This document shows positions 16,560-27,178 of a stretch of 64,000 bases of DNA, piece by piece. Position numbers and translations under genes: made by a program. Source of the DNA: Aeromonas veronii. GTDB lineage: Bacteria > Pseudomonadota > Gammaproteobacteria > Enterobacterales > Aeromonadaceae. The stretch is taken from the NCBI RefSeq assembly GCF_040215105.1, contig NZ_CP157875.1, positions 3,745,001 through 3,809,000 on the forward strand, in the 5' to 3' direction. The number at the start of each line of letters is the position of its first letter. Within the stretch, counting starts at the first letter, position 1. The notes under the pieces were generated by a model. That model did not search any database and was not told the origin of the DNA. It saw nothing but the letters and a program-made list of their open reading frames with translations.

Positions 16560-17972
16560 TCAACGCGCCTCACTCGCCACCGGCAGGTCGCCGCTGGCGA
16601 TGGCGGCCAGCAGGCGGGCGTGATCCTCCCGGGTACGCTCCCCATAGGCCACGGCGAAATCGGCGATGGCCTCGTCCATCACGGTCGATTTGCCGAGGTA
16701 ACCGGCGATGCGCGCTGCATCTCCCGACTTGGCGTGGGCCAGGGCCAGCGCCCAGCCGCAGAGCTGACAATATTCGACGAAGTGGCGCGGCTTGACCACG
16801 CCCGGGGTGATGTCGATGCCCCCCTTCATGTCCCGCAGCTGGCGCACGTAGAAGTGGCGCCCCCGCAGCTCGCACCAGCCGAGGAAGATGTCGGGGGAGC
16901 CCTGGATGAGGCGTTGGCCCCGCACCACCCGCTGCCCCTGACTGCCGCTCTCCGCCTCCGAGTCGAAATAGGGTGCCAGCACCGAGGGTTGCGCCTCCTT
17001 GACCTGCAAAAACAGAGGGTCGTCGTCATCGGCCCCGCTCAGCAGGATCACCCAGCAGCGGGTGCCCACGCTGCCCACCCCCACCACCTTGCGCACCACG
17101 TCCAGGATCCGGTAACGCTTGAGCAGGATGCGTCTGTCCGCCGGCAGGGAGGCGAGATAGGCCTCCAGCAGCTCTCCGAGCACCTCGTAGACCGGCTCCC
17201 CGTCCTCGGTGTGGGTCTCGCGGATGACGAAGGGGTGGATCTCGCGGATCCGGTGCTGCTCATCCACCAGATCCGTCATCTTGTCGAGCACCTGCAAATG
17301 GTCGCGACCCCGCGCCTTGGCGAAAGAGGCCTCCACCCGCTTGTGGGCATCGGCGGAGAAGGCGTCCAGCACCGAGGCCTGATCCAGCCTGTCGTACCAG
17401 ACCTCCATAAACCCCATCTTGCCGTACTCCCGCAGCTTGGTGCGATAACCGGCCACCACTCTGCTGGCGGCCTCCCGCTGACGCGCCGGATCGGCCCCCA
17501 GGTACTGGGCCGCCACCAGGGCGCTGGCGGCGAGGCGTTTGAGATCCCACTCCCAGGGGCCGAGGTGGGTCTCGTCGAAGTCGTTGATGGCGAGCACCAG
17601 ATTGCGCTCGGCGCTGGCATAGAGGCCGATGTTGGCCACGTGCATGTCACCGCAGGCCTGTACCATCAGCCCTGTCCTGGGGGTCGCCGCCAGATCCCCT
17701 GCCATGATGGCCGCCGCCCCGCGCAGGAAGGCGAAGGGGGACTCCTGCATGCGGGCATGGCGCACCGGCACCAGCTGCGCCAGGCGGGTCAGGGCCTGGG
17801 CCTTGAGCACGGCGATGGGATCCCGCCCGGGGGCAGGTTCGGGCAGCAGGGCATGGGATTCACGGGGGATCTGCTCGCGCAGGGCCTTGCCGGCGGCGAA
17901 GCGTTCCGCGATGGAGAGACGGGGGGCGGTGAAGTGTTGCAGCATCGCCCGGGACTTGGATGGTTTGGCCAT
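16560..17972 (-). CDS. DUF2252 family protein
   Basis: Protein of 470 residues of a widespread uncharacterised family with a kinase-like fold. Family signatures are SPFAFLRGAAAIMAGDL (about 78-94), the VQACGDMHVANIG loop with the conserved GD-H, and INDFDETHLGPWEWDLKRLAAS, whose acidic cluster resembles metal or nucleotide binding. The C-terminal third contains the KPRHFVEYCQLCGWALALAHAKSGD helix. No signal peptide or membrane segment. It stands alone, with no operon partner that hints at a role. Function unknown. Confidence 0.88.
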   Translation of the reverse strand: MAKPSKSRAMLQHFTAPRLSIAERFAAGKALREQIPRESHALLPEPAPGRDPIAVLKAQALTRLAQLVPVRHARMQESPFAFLRGAAAIMAGDLAATPRTGLMVQACGDMHVANIGLYASAERNLVLAINDFDETHLGPWEWDLKRLAASALVAAQYLGADPARQREAASRVVAGYRTKLREYGKMGFMEVWYDRLDQASVLDAFSADAHKRVEASFAKARGRDHLQVLDKMTDLVDEQHRIREIHPFVIRETHTEDGEPVYEVLGELLEAYLASLPADRRILLKRYRILDVVRKVVGVGSVGTRCWVILLSGADDDDPLFLQVKEAQPSVLAPYFDSEAESGSQGQRVVRGQRLIQGSPDIFLGWCELRGRHFYVRQLRDMKGGIDITPGVVKPRHFVEYCQLCGWALALAHAKSGDAARIAGYLGKSTVMDEAIADFAVAYGERTREDHARLLAAIASGDLPVASEAR

Positions 17973-18082
17973 GTTTGCTTGCTCCCTGACACAGTCCCAT
18001 CAAGATGGAAGAGGCTGGCAGCGAGAGCAAGGGATGGGGGAAAAATCCGTCGAAGAGGCCGGTGACGACAGATTAGCAGCGC

Positions 18083-18652
18083 TTAGCGAGAGGCCAGGGA
18101 CGCCATCAGCTGGTTGATGACGCCATCCAGCAGCGCCCGGTCGGGACGGCACTGGGCGAAGGTGATGATCCCCTGGATATTGACCTGCAAGAAGGCGGTC
18201 AGGGTGGGAATGTCGCAGCCGGCCGCAAGCTCCCCCTGCTCGCGGGCCCGCAGCAACTGCGCCGCGAGATCCTGCTCCAGCTCCCCATAGATGACCTTGC
18301 AGCGCAGGTAGATCTCCTCATCCTGCTCCGCCAGCTCCATCAGGGTGCGGGTCACTAGGCAGGAGCCCTGCAGGGCGTCATCCACCAGCTGGTTGAGATA
18401 GGCGTGCAGGCCGGCAAGGGGGCCGGCGCTCTCCAGGCGGTGGCGGCGCTCGACGCCTTTCTCCTGCACATAGTGATCGACCGTCGCCAGCAGCAGGCCG
18501 CGTTTGTTGCCAAAGGCGGCGTAGAGGCTGCCCGGATGCAGACCGGTGGCCGCCACCAGCTCCTGCATGGTGGTCTTGGCATACCCTTTGGCACGAAACG
18601 CCGCCATGGCACTTCGCAGGACATGGTCCCGGTCGAACTCGGCAATGCGCAT
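18083..18652 (-). CDS. TetR family repressor (NemR-like position)
   Basis: Protein of 189 residues. The N-terminal HTH reads FRAKGYAKTTMQELVAATGLHPGSLYAAFGNKRGLLLATVDHY, typical of the family; the C-terminal half is the ligand-binding helical domain. The start is fixed by GGAG five bases before the ATG. It diverges from an Old Yellow Enzyme gene, the same layout as nemR-nemA, where the repressor senses electrophiles through Cys; here Cys residues are present in the ligand domain (GSCLVTR, YLRCKV, AAGCDI). A perfect inverted repeat overlaps the neighbour's -10, so repression of the reductase is very likely. Confidence 0.85.
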   Translation of the reverse strand: MRIAEFDRDHVLRSAMAAFRAKGYAKTTMQELVAATGLHPGSLYAAFGNKRGLLLATVDHYVQEKGVERRHRLESAGPLAGLHAYLNQLVDDALQGSCLVTRTLMELAEQDEEIYLRCKVIYGELEQDLAAQLLRAREQGELAAGCDIPTLTAFLQVNIQGIITFAQCRPDRALLDGVINQLMASLASR

Positions 18653-18758
18653 GGGTTCTCCATTGAGAGGGCCCCTGGTCGGGGCAAAAAAAGGCGGCAA
18701 GTTTACCCCGAGGGGGCATGCAAGACCAATGGCCGTTAAATGCTCGCTCAAAAAATAC

Positions 18759-18787
18759 TTGCACGCAAACCAAAAAGCGTCTTGAAT
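18759..18787 (+). promoter_or_regulatory. Promoter of the Old Yellow Enzyme gene
   Basis: A -35 TTGCAC (18759-18764), a 17-base spacer and a -10 TTGAAT (18782-18787), about 37 bases before the ATG. The -10 lies inside the TetR-type operator. Confidence 0.65.
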
Positions 18788-18799
18788 GCACGTTCAAGA
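18780..18799. promoter_or_regulatory. Predicted TetR operator
   Basis: Perfect inverted repeat TCTTGAA-N6-TTCAAGA covering the -10 of the reductase promoter. Position, symmetry and length suit a TetR dimer site. Binding by the adjacent regulator is inferred. Confidence 0.7.
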
Positions 18800-18823
18800 A
18801 TGATACTTCCCAGGATGCTGACC

Positions 18824-19861
18824 ATGGATACCCTGTTTCAACCCTATCGCCTCAACGGCACCTTGACCCTGGCCAACCGCTTCATGATGGCCCCCCTGAC
18901 CCGCTGCATGGCGGGACCGGGTCTGGTTCCCACCGCACAGATGGCCGCCTACTATGCGCGCCGTGCCGACATCGGCCTCATCATCTCCGAGGCGACCATC
19001 ATTCGCCCGGACGGCCAGGGTTATCCCAACACGCCGGGGATCTACAGCCCCGAGCAGATCGCTGGCTGGAAACAGGTCACCGATGCCGTACATGCCAGGG
19101 GTGGCAAGATCTTCGCCCAGCTGTGGCACGTGGGTCGCCTCTCCCACCCCTTCTTCCATCAGGGCGAGGTGCTGGCCCCCTCCGCCATCGCCCATGACGG
19201 CACTGTGCCGCGCATGCGCGAGCTGGTTTATCAGGTGCCCCGCGCCCTGACGGTGGCCGAGATACTGCAACTCATCGAGGATTACGCCCAGGCCGCCGCC
19301 AACGCCATCGAGGCGGGCTTCGACGGGGTGGAGATCCACGGTGCCAACGGCTACCTCATCGATCAGTTCCTGCACCACGCCAGCAACCTGCGCACCGATG
19401 CCTACGGCGCCACCCCGGAGAACATGAGCCGCTTCGCCCTGGAGGTGGTCGATGCCATCTCGGCCCGTATCGGCGGCGAGCGGGTGGGCATTCGCCTCTC
19501 CCCCGGTGCCTATGTGCACCTGGATGGCGATGCTCGCGACCGCGCCGTGTTCGATCACCTGCTGGCCGAGCTCAATGGCCGCACCCTGGCCTATGTGCAC
19601 CTCGGCATCTTCGATGACAGCCTCACCTTCGACTACCTGGATGGCCGCGCCTCCGACTACCTGCGCGCCCACTACGACGGCCACCTGGTCGGAGTCGGCA
19701 ACTACAGCGCCGAAAGCGCGGCCGACGCCATCAAGGCAGACCGCTTCGATCTCGTCGCCATCGGTCGCCCCCTCATCGCCAACCCGGACTATCTGGAGAG
19801 AGTGAAGAAGGCCGAACCCCTGTTGCCCTACGCCGACACCATGCTGGCCGAGCTGATCTGA
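18824..19861 (+). CDS. Old Yellow Enzyme family NAD(P)H-dependent ene-reductase (NemA-like)
   Basis: FMN enzyme of 345 residues that reduces activated C=C bonds or nitro compounds. The TIM barrel begins MDTLFQPYRLNGTLTLANRFMMAPLTRCMA; the active-site pair is in GVEIHGANGYLIDQFLHHASNLRTDAYG (HGAN, where many family members have His-Asn), and the FMN phosphate site near the C-terminus includes GRPLIANPDYLERVK. The ATG has AGGA nine bases upstream; the frame is open above but without family similarity. Together with the divergent TetR gene it forms a two-gene electrophile-response unit. A terminator lies about 160 bases after the stop. Confidence 0.92.
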   Translation: MDTLFQPYRLNGTLTLANRFMMAPLTRCMAGPGLVPTAQMAAYYARRADIGLIISEATIIRPDGQGYPNTPGIYSPEQIAGWKQVTDAVHARGGKIFAQLWHVGRLSHPFFHQGEVLAPSAIAHDGTVPRMRELVYQVPRALTVAEILQLIEDYAQAAANAIEAGFDGVEIHGANGYLIDQFLHHASNLRTDAYGATPENMSRFALEVVDAISARIGGERVGIRLSPGAYVHLDGDARDRAVFDHLLAELNGRTLAYVHLGIFDDSLTFDYLDGRASDYLRAHYDGHLVGVGNYSAESAADAIKADRFDLVAIGRPLIANPDYLERVKKAEPLLPYADTMLAELI

Positions 19862-20021
19862 CCCAGGCGGCCGACACCACGGCCGGGCGGATCCCCGGGC
19901 TAACGGAGCGGCTGTGAAGCGCCGACAAACTCACTGGCCTGCACTCTGCCGACGCGCAAGTGTCAGGCCATCTTCCTGACCAAGGATGGGATCTGCGCCC
20001 TGGTGCAGGTTTCCAATGTTT

Positions 20022-20047
20022 GGGCCCCACTCCCGGGCCCTTTTTTT
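20022..20047 (+). terminator. Intrinsic terminator after the ene-reductase gene
   Basis: GGGCCC pairs with a second GGGCCC around the loop CACTCCC, directly followed by seven T. Confidence 0.85.
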
Positions 20048-20099
20048 ATGCCCGCGCTCTCCTGCCCGTCCCCATAGTCCATCATTTCGCCAAAAAACA

Positions 20100-20146
20100 A
20101 GTTGCTAGAGACAACTACATTGCTATATTGGTTGCTGATGACAACC
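20100..20146 (+). promoter_or_regulatory. Promoter with two MarR-type palindromes
   Basis: A -35 TTGCTA (20102-20107), 16 bases and a -10 TATATT (20124-20129). Two near-identical inverted repeats, GTTGCTAGAGACAAC (20101-20115) and GTTGCTGATGACAAC (20131-20145), lie exactly 30 bp apart, one over the -35 and one just after the -10. Three helical turns place both sites on one DNA face. Autorepression by the downstream MarR domain is the simplest reading. Confidence 0.75.
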
Positions 20147-20164
20147 AAACAAGGACAATCACCG

Positions 20165-21094
20165 ATGGATCCCCGACCCCTGCGCGCCCTCTCCCGCGAT
20201 CTCGTCCGCGAACTCGGCATGCTCTCCCAACAGTGCGGCGCCCTGGCCCTCTCCCCGCTGGAGGCTCACCTGTTGATCGAGCTGGAAAACGGCCCCGCCA
20301 CCAACCAGCAACTGGCGGAGCGGCTGCGCATCGACAAATCCAACGCCAGCCGCCCCCTTGCCCGCCTGGCCGATCGCGACCTCATCGGCTGGCACCCCCA
20401 CCCCTCTGACGGACGCAGCAAGGAGGCGCGCCTCACCATCGCCGGCCAGTCCCAGTTGCTGGCCCTGCATCAGGAGATGGACAGCGCCACCGCCGAGGCC
20501 CTGGCCCAGCTCAGCCCGGTGGAGCGTGAGCAACTCTGGGAAGGACTGCGCCTCTATCGCAGCGCCCTCTCCCGGGCCCGCCGCCAGCAGGGTTATCGCA
20601 TTCGTCCCATCACAGAGGCCGATAATCCCCATATCGCCGCCGTGGTGCGCGCCGTCTCCGCCGAATACGGTCTCACCGCCGACAAGGGTTACGGCGTCGC
20701 GGATCCCAATCTCGATTTTCTCCATGAGACCTATCAGGGGGAGCGCAGCCGTTACTGGGTCATCGAGGGGCCGGACGGTACCATTCTCGGCGGCGGCGGC
20801 ATCGCCCCCCTGGCGGGCATGGAGGATGTGTGCGAGCTGCAGAAGATGTACTTCCTGCCCGCCCTGCGCGGGCTGGGGCTGGGACGGCGGCTGGTGCTGC
20901 AGGCACTCGCCGAGGCCAATGCCCTGGGCTACCGGCGCTGCTATCTGGAGACCACCGCCGTGCTGCGCGAAGCCACCGCGCTCTATGAATCTCTCGGCTT
21001 CGATCACCTGCCGGGGCCGCTTGGCAACACGGGTCACGACGCCTGCGAGATCTGCATGGTGTTGACGTTGAAATCAGGGGCATTGCATGAATGA
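20165..21094 (+). CDS. MarR regulator fused to GNAT acetyltransferase
   Basis: Two-domain protein of 309 residues. Residues 1 to about 145 form a MarR winged helix ([42 protein letters not shown]). From about 150 a GNAT domain follows ([21 protein letters not shown]), with the acetyl-CoA loop [18 protein letters not shown] and the closing [10 protein letters not shown]. Fusions of this type are known in bacteria, but substrate and inducer are generally unknown. The ATG is preceded by AGGA; an ATG 27 bases upstream lies inside the second palindrome and has no ribosome site. It overlaps the next gene by eight bases, so they form an operon. Confidence 0.88.
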   Translation: MDPRPLRALSRDLVRELGMLSQQCGALALSPLEAHLLIELENGPATNQQLAERLRIDKSNASRPLARLADRDLIGWHPHPSDGRSKEARLTIAGQSQLLALHQEMDSATAEALAQLSPVEREQLWEGLRLYRSALSRARRQQGYRIRPITEADNPHIAAVVRAVSAEYGLTADKGYGVADPNLDFLHETYQGERSRYWVIEGPDGTILGGGGIAPLAGMEDVCELQKMYFLPALRGLGLGRRLVLQALAEANALGYRRCYLETTAVLREATALYESLGFDHLPGPLGNTGHDACEICMVLTLKSGALHE

Positions 21095-21548
21095 ACCGAC
21101 GCGGGGATGCGTGGGCGTGCAGGATGTGCGCTTCGGCGAGCGGGTGACCATAGTGGAACCCGTCAACCTCTACGGCTGCACCTTGGCCGACGAGGTGTTC
21201 ATCGGCCCCTTCGTGGAGATCCAGGCCAACGTCAGCATAGGGCGCGGGACCCGGATCCAGTCTCACAGCTTCATCTGTGAGCAGGTGACCATAGGTGAGC
21301 GCTGCTTTATCGGCCACGGGGTCATGTTTGCCAATGACCTGTTTCAGGGCGGTGCCCCGGATCCGGACTCTGCGAACTGGGGCCGCACCCACATCGAGAA
21401 CGAGGTCTCCATCGGCTCGAACGCCACCATATTGCCGGTGCGGATCTGCAAGGGCGCCGTCATCGGGGCAGGTTCCGTGGTGACTCGCGACATCACTATC
21501 CCCGGCACCTATGCCGGCAATCCGGCCAGGCTGCTGCGCGCCTTCTAG
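21087..21548 (+). CDS. Hexapeptide-repeat acyl/acetyltransferase-like protein
   Basis: Left-handed beta-helix protein of 153 residues ([57 protein letters not shown]). The layout resembles WbbJ/NodL or sugar N-acetyltransferases; the His in FIGHGVMF may be catalytic, and [15 protein letters not shown] is the typical CoA-side C-terminal end. The start lies within the upstream MarR-GNAT gene (eight-base overlap), so translation is coupled. Its substrate is unknown; co-expression with an acetyltransferase-regulator fusion suggests a shared small-molecule modification role, which is inference. Confidence 0.8.
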   Translation: MNEPTRGCVGVQDVRFGERVTIVEPVNLYGCTLADEVFIGPFVEIQANVSIGRGTRIQSHSFICEQVTIGERCFIGHGVMFANDLFQGGAPDPDSANWGRTHIENEVSIGSNATILPVRICKGAVIGAGSVVTRDITIPGTYAGNPARLLRAF

Positions 21549-21618
21549 CCCGATGTCAGGCACCCGCATCCCAGGCCCGGTTTCCCTCAAGTCTAGAAAG
21601 GGGGAGCCCACCACAAAA

Positions 21619-21642
21619 AGACCCCGCCGTGGCGGGGTCTTG
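21619..21642. terminator. Bidirectional intrinsic terminator
   Basis: An 11-bp arm AAGACCCCGCC pairs with GGCGGGGTCTT across the two bases GT. It lies between the hexapeptide transferase gene and the convergent BASS transporter gene. Its stem nearly repeats that of the terminator at 23200. Confidence 0.85.
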
Positions 21643-21704
21643 TCATTTTGCAGCAAAGGCGCGCAGGGGTTTCAGCCCTCCCGCTTCACAATTTCGGGCC
21701 CAGA

Positions 21705-22646
21705 TCAGGCCGTCGTCTCTTTCAATCCCTTGTCCGCCGCGAGGGGGCGCTTAGCCCAGAATCCGGCCAGCAGGGAACCGGACAAGTTGTGCCAGACAGA
21801 GAACAATGTGCCAGCCATGGCCGATGCAGGAGTGAAAAACTTCATCGCCAGCGCCGTGGCCAGTCCCGAATTCTGCAAGCCCACCTCGAAGGCGACGGTG
21901 CGGCAGATCCGCTCCTCGAACCCGAGCCAGCGGCTGATCCAGTAGCCCGCGGTGATGCCGATGCCGTTGTGCAGGATCACCGCCAGCGCCACGATCGGCC
22001 CTATGGTGGCGAACTGGCCCGCATTGAGCGCCACCACGATGGCGATGATCATGACGATGGCCACCATGGAGACCAGGGGCAGCACGGGTTCGATCCGCGC
22101 GGTCAGGGAGGAGAGGAAGACATTGGCAAGCACCCCGAACACCACGGGGATCAGCACTATCTTGACCAGGCTCAGCAACATGTCCAGCACGGGTACATCG
22201 ACGCTCTTGCCCGCCAGCAGTTGTACCAGCAGGGGAGTGATCACCACCCCCAGCAGGGTGGAGAGGGCGGTCATGGTGATGGAGAGGGCCACATCCCCCT
22301 TGGCGAGATAGCACATGACGTTCGAGGAGGTTCCCCCGGCGACGCTGCCCACCAGCACCATGCCCACGGTCAGTTCCCCATCAAAACCCAGCAGCAGGCT
22401 GACCAGCAGGGCCGCCAGCGGCATCACGCTGAACTGCAGCACCAGACCGAGGCCGATGGCCTTCTTGTTGCGCGCCACGTCGAGGAAATTCTGGGGGCTG
22501 AGGGTCAGCCCCATGGCCAGCATGATGATGGTCAGCAGGGTGACTATCTCCCCCTTGAGACCGACGAACAGTCCCGGCTGCCAATAGGCCAGCAGGGAAA
22601 ATAACAGGGCCCAGAGCGGGAAGAGGTTGGTGATGCGTCCAAGCAT
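21705..22646 (-). CDS. BASS family (bile acid:sodium symporter) transporter
   Basis: Inner-membrane protein of 313 residues with about ten helices. BASS signatures include TLLTIIMLAMGLTLSPQNF near the N-terminus, the crossover helix GSVAGGTSSNVMCYLAKGDVALS (about 101-123) and FEVGLQNSGLATALA (about 256-270), which hold the sodium- and substrate-binding residues. Bacterial relatives carry bile acids, pantoate or other organic anions, so the substrate here is open. The start ATG begins directly with the first helix. A SnoaL-like gene lies 100 bases upstream on the same strand; an operon is possible. Confidence 0.88.
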   Translation of the reverse strand: MLGRITNLFPLWALLFSLLAYWQPGLFVGLKGEIVTLLTIIMLAMGLTLSPQNFLDVARNKKAIGLGLVLQFSVMPLAALLVSLLLGFDGELTVGMVLVGSVAGGTSSNVMCYLAKGDVALSITMTALSTLLGVVITPLLVQLLAGKSVDVPVLDMLLSLVKIVLIPVVFGVLANVFLSSLTARIEPVLPLVSMVAIVMIIAIVVALNAGQFATIGPIVALAVILHNGIGITAGYWISRWLGFEERICRTVAFEVGLQNSGLATALAMKFFTPASAMAGTLFSVWHNLSGSLLAGFWAKRPLAADKGLKETTA

Positions 22647-22746
22647 GAAAAAAACTCCTTGTTGTCATAGTGATGGGCAAGCGAACCGCCCATGAATTCC
22701 CCTTATATCAGCTTTGTCGCCAGGAGGCCCGCCAAGCCAGCCATCC

Positions 22747-23085
22747 TCAGGCGGGGAAATAGAACCAGGCGGTCTGGATAAGGCCGTTTTCCACCTCGAA
22801 CACCGCCACGCTCTCGATAGGGTCGGGGGAGAGGCCGTGGATCTTCTCGTGATCGAACACCTTGTTGCCCATGACGGTACGCGACAACAGCTCGGCTTTG
22901 AGGGCCGGGTTGTTGAAGCGATGCTCGGCGTAGAAGGCGCTGAGCGCCCCCTTGCCGACGGTGGTTGGGCTTTCCGTCGGCATGCGGTAGCCTTTGAAAT
23001 CCTCGGCAAAGCAGGCCAGAAAGGCCTCGAGATCGTGGGCATTGTAGGCAGCGAACTGTGCCTCGACGGGCAGGGTGACGGACAT
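22747..23085 (-). CDS. SnoaL/NTF2-like protein
   Basis: Protein of 112 residues with a single NTF2-like cone fold: an N-terminal helix (VEAQFAAYNAHDLEAFLACFAEDFKGYRMP), then strands ending NGLIQTAWFYFPA. The family includes polyketide cyclases and ketosteroid isomerases and many proteins without known activity; no catalytic triad can be assigned. GGAG lies six bases before the chosen ATG; a second ATG 12 bases upstream is less well placed. It is probably transcribed together with the BASS transporter, since no terminator is visible between them. Confidence 0.75.
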   Translation of the reverse strand: MSVTLPVEAQFAAYNAHDLEAFLACFAEDFKGYRMPTESPTTVGKGALSAFYAEHRFNNPALKAELLSRTVMGNKVFDHEKIHGLSPDPIESVAVFEVENGLIQTAWFYFPA

Positions 23086-23199
23086 ATCTCTCTCCATGAT
23101 TGAAATTTAAATCACTTATCCTTTGTTTTTATTCATCAATCAACCCCGAACGGGGCGCGGAACGGGGCGCGTCTTCCCCCCAAAAAGCGCCCATAGCAA

Positions 23200-23223
23200 A
23201 AGACCCCGCCGAAGCGGGGTCTT
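23200..23223. terminator. Intrinsic terminator after prfC
   Basis: The 10-bp stem AAGACCCCGC/GCGGGGTCTT with loop CGAA lies 36 bases beyond the prfC stop on the minus strand; the preceding A-run gives TTTTGC on that strand. Confidence 0.8.
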
Positions 23224-23258
23224 GTCTATCGTCAGCCTTCGAGGCTTGCGAACGGCTA

Positions 23259-24845
<1,587 letters not shown>

Positions 24846-25101
24846 AATTCAGCGTTCTTCTATTGAGCGGCGGCCTTGGCCACCGTGGGAATAATTCCGG
24901 GATACGCCTTCGACTCAAGGCCCGGAGAGACACAACGGCGCCACGCGAGCTGGCATATGGCCAACCGGTGGAGAAAAAGCGGGGCGTTGCGTTACATGGG
25001 TCTTCTCACCTGAGTCAAAGCAAAATTGCGCGGCATTATACCCGCGCGAGTGAAAAATACCCAGCCCGGCGTCACCGGGAACGCAATGACGCAGGCCGGG
25101 C

Positions 25102-26985
25102 TCAGGCCGCCTTCACCACCCGGTTGCGTCCCCCCAGCTTGGCCTGATACATGGCCTCGTCGGCGCGGCGCACCAGCTCGCCGAGGTTGTCATCCTCCGG
25201 GTTGTACTCCGCGCAGCCGATGCTGACGTGAATGGGATGATCCGCCGGCACCCCCTCGATACGCAGCCGGGAGACCTGCAACCGGATCCGCTCCGCCACC
25301 TCGGCCGCCTCGTCAAGCCGGGTGTCGGGCAGCAGCACCAGGAACTCCTCGCCGCCGTTGCGCCCCACCCGGTCCAGGCTGCGCAACTGCTCCTCGATGC
25401 ACTGGGCCACGGCGGTGAGCACCAAATCCCCCACGTGATGGCCGAGCCGGTCGTTGACCTTCTTGAAGTGATCGATGTCCAGCAGCAAGACGCTAAGCGG
25501 GGACCCCCCCTCCCGCGCCTGGTTGAACCACTTGCGCCCCTTGGCCTGGATCTGGCGCCGGTTGTGGATGCCCGTCAGCTCGTCGGTCATGGCGAGGCGG
25601 TGCATCTTGCGGGTGCGGCTGCGCTGATGAATGACCAGGATCCCCATCACCAGCACCAGCAGCGCCACCACCAGGTATTGCCAGTGACGTCGCTCCTGCA
25701 GTTGCTTGAGCTTCTCGGCCTGCAACTGCTGCCGGGATCTGAGGGTCTGGTTCTCCAGCTCCTTGCGGGCCAGATCGAACTCGAAGCGCATCTGCAAGGA
25801 GCGCTGCTCCCGCAGCATCTTCTCGAGATCCTGCTTGATCTGCACATATTGCTTGAGGCTGACCAGGGCCTCCTTGATCCGCCCCTGGCGCTCCAGCACC
25901 TTGGCCCGTACCTCGTGCACCCAGGCCAGAAAGCGCAGATTCTGCTCCTTGGTGAAGATGGGCTCGGCCTGATCCAGATAGCGCAGCGCCTCGGTCGGCT
26001 TGCCCATGACATCCAGGGCCTGGGCCATGACGATATACCAGTGGCCCCGGGTCACGCTGTCCGCCCCCTTGCCTTGCTGATGCAACAGGGCCGATGCCTG
26101 TTCCAGCTTGGTCATGGCCTGCTCCGTCTTGCCCTGATTGAGCAGGACGGTAGCCATCTCGATCCGGGTCCAGGCCAGCATTCCCTCCTGTTGTTGGCCG
26201 AGATAGTAGAGCTCGGCCTCGGCCATCAGGGGCAGGGCCCGCTCATAGTCCCCGGTCTCCACATAGAGCAGCCCCTGCTGGGTATGGATATCCACCAGAT
26301 GCTCCTCGTCCCCCTCCACCCGATAGTCGTGCTCCAGCTCCTGGAAATAGTTCTGGGCCCGTTCGTAGAGCCCCATCCGGCGGTAAGCATTGGCGATCTT
26401 GGCGAGCACCTCCCGCCCCTTGCCCTCCAGCCCGAGCGCCTCGTAGCGCCGATGGGCATCCATCAGCTCCATCAACCCTTCAGCCAGCTCCCCCTGATAG
26501 GAGTACATCTCCCCCCGCAGGCTGAGGATGTCGGCCCGCTGCCGCTCGTCCCCGAGCCGGCGCGCCAGGGTCAGCGCCTCGTCATAGTCCTGGCCGGCAG
26601 CCTCCATGTTGCCGAGCAGTTGCTGATGATAGCCCCGGCAGGCGAGCAGGCCGCTCTCGCTGACCCTGTCCTTGCGGGCCCGTGCCCATTTCAGCGCCTC
26701 GTCGGCAAAGCGCACCGCCCGCCGAAAATCCTCGTCCCGCTCGGCGGGCTGGGCCCAGCACTGCAGACGGGCGATCCGCCCCTGGGCCTCCGCCGGATAT
26801 CCGTCCCGCTGCTCGGCAAGGGCGGCCACCTGGGTGCGAAACACCTGCTGGGGTGGCCTGTCGTCTTCCAGCTGTTGCAAGGTCTGGGACAATTCGGATG
26901 CACCAAGAGGGGGAAGCGCCGCCCAGAGCGAAAGCGGGACCAGCCCCAACCCTAACCACAGACTCCTGCTCACCAGGATCTTCAT
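25102..26985 (-). CDS. TPR-repeat diguanylate cyclase
   Basis: Protein of 627 residues: a signal or anchor segment (MKILVSRSLWLGLGLVPLSLWAALPP), then a long helical region of TPR-like repeats (about 60-390, for example EALTLARRLGDERQRADILSLRGEMYSYQGELAEGL), a coiled-coil stretch, a membrane helix (WQYLVVALLVLVMGILVIH) and a C-terminal GGDEF domain. The active site is GGEEF, with RSLD at the inhibitory-site position. So it is a periplasmic TPR sensor linked to a cytoplasmic diguanylate cyclase with product feedback. The start is set by GGAG and by the signal segment. It diverges from a second GGDEF gene, with 193 bases between the two starts. Confidence 0.88.
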   Translation of the reverse strand: MKILVSRSLWLGLGLVPLSLWAALPPLGASELSQTLQQLEDDRPPQQVFRTQVAALAEQRDGYPAEAQGRIARLQCWAQPAERDEDFRRAVRFADEALKWARARKDRVSESGLLACRGYHQQLLGNMEAAGQDYDEALTLARRLGDERQRADILSLRGEMYSYQGELAEGLMELMDAHRRYEALGLEGKGREVLAKIANAYRRMGLYERAQNYFQELEHDYRVEGDEEHLVDIHTQQGLLYVETGDYERALPLMAEAELYYLGQQQEGMLAWTRIEMATVLLNQGKTEQAMTKLEQASALLHQQGKGADSVTRGHWYIVMAQALDVMGKPTEALRYLDQAEPIFTKEQNLRFLAWVHEVRAKVLERQGRIKEALVSLKQYVQIKQDLEKMLREQRSLQMRFEFDLARKELENQTLRSRQQLQAEKLKQLQERRHWQYLVVALLVLVMGILVIHQRSRTRKMHRLAMTDELTGIHNRRQIQAKGRKWFNQAREGGSPLSVLLLDIDHFKKVNDRLGHHVGDLVLTAVAQCIEEQLRSLDRVGRNGGEEFLVLLPDTRLDEAAEVAERIRLQVSRLRIEGVPADHPIHVSIGCAEYNPEDDNLGELVRRADEAMYQAKLGGRNRVVKAA

Positions 26986-27178
26986 GCCGTCGCAGTCTCC
27001 CCATTCGATGGCGCGGACAATGCGCCCATTGCCCCAATCATATCCATCCTCACCGCCCACGCCCAGCACGGGTGCGGGCGAGATGCCCAGCGCATATTCC
27101 AGAAAATGGCATTATCTCATTCTTTACAGAAGAAAATTCTGCATCGACTATAGGCGGGTTCAGATGAGGGATGAAAGG

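Larger units (their letters stand above)
19862..20164. other. Intergenic region with terminator and MarR operators
   Basis: No gene. It holds the terminator of the reductase gene (20022-20047) and the promoter with two palindromes of the MarR-GNAT gene (20100-20146). The first 160 bases show nothing that can be named. Confidence 0.5.

Noticed and set aside
26672..27178. In-frame extension upstream of the PAS-GGDEF start
   Set aside because: It overlaps the divergent TPR cyclase; no domain in the extension.
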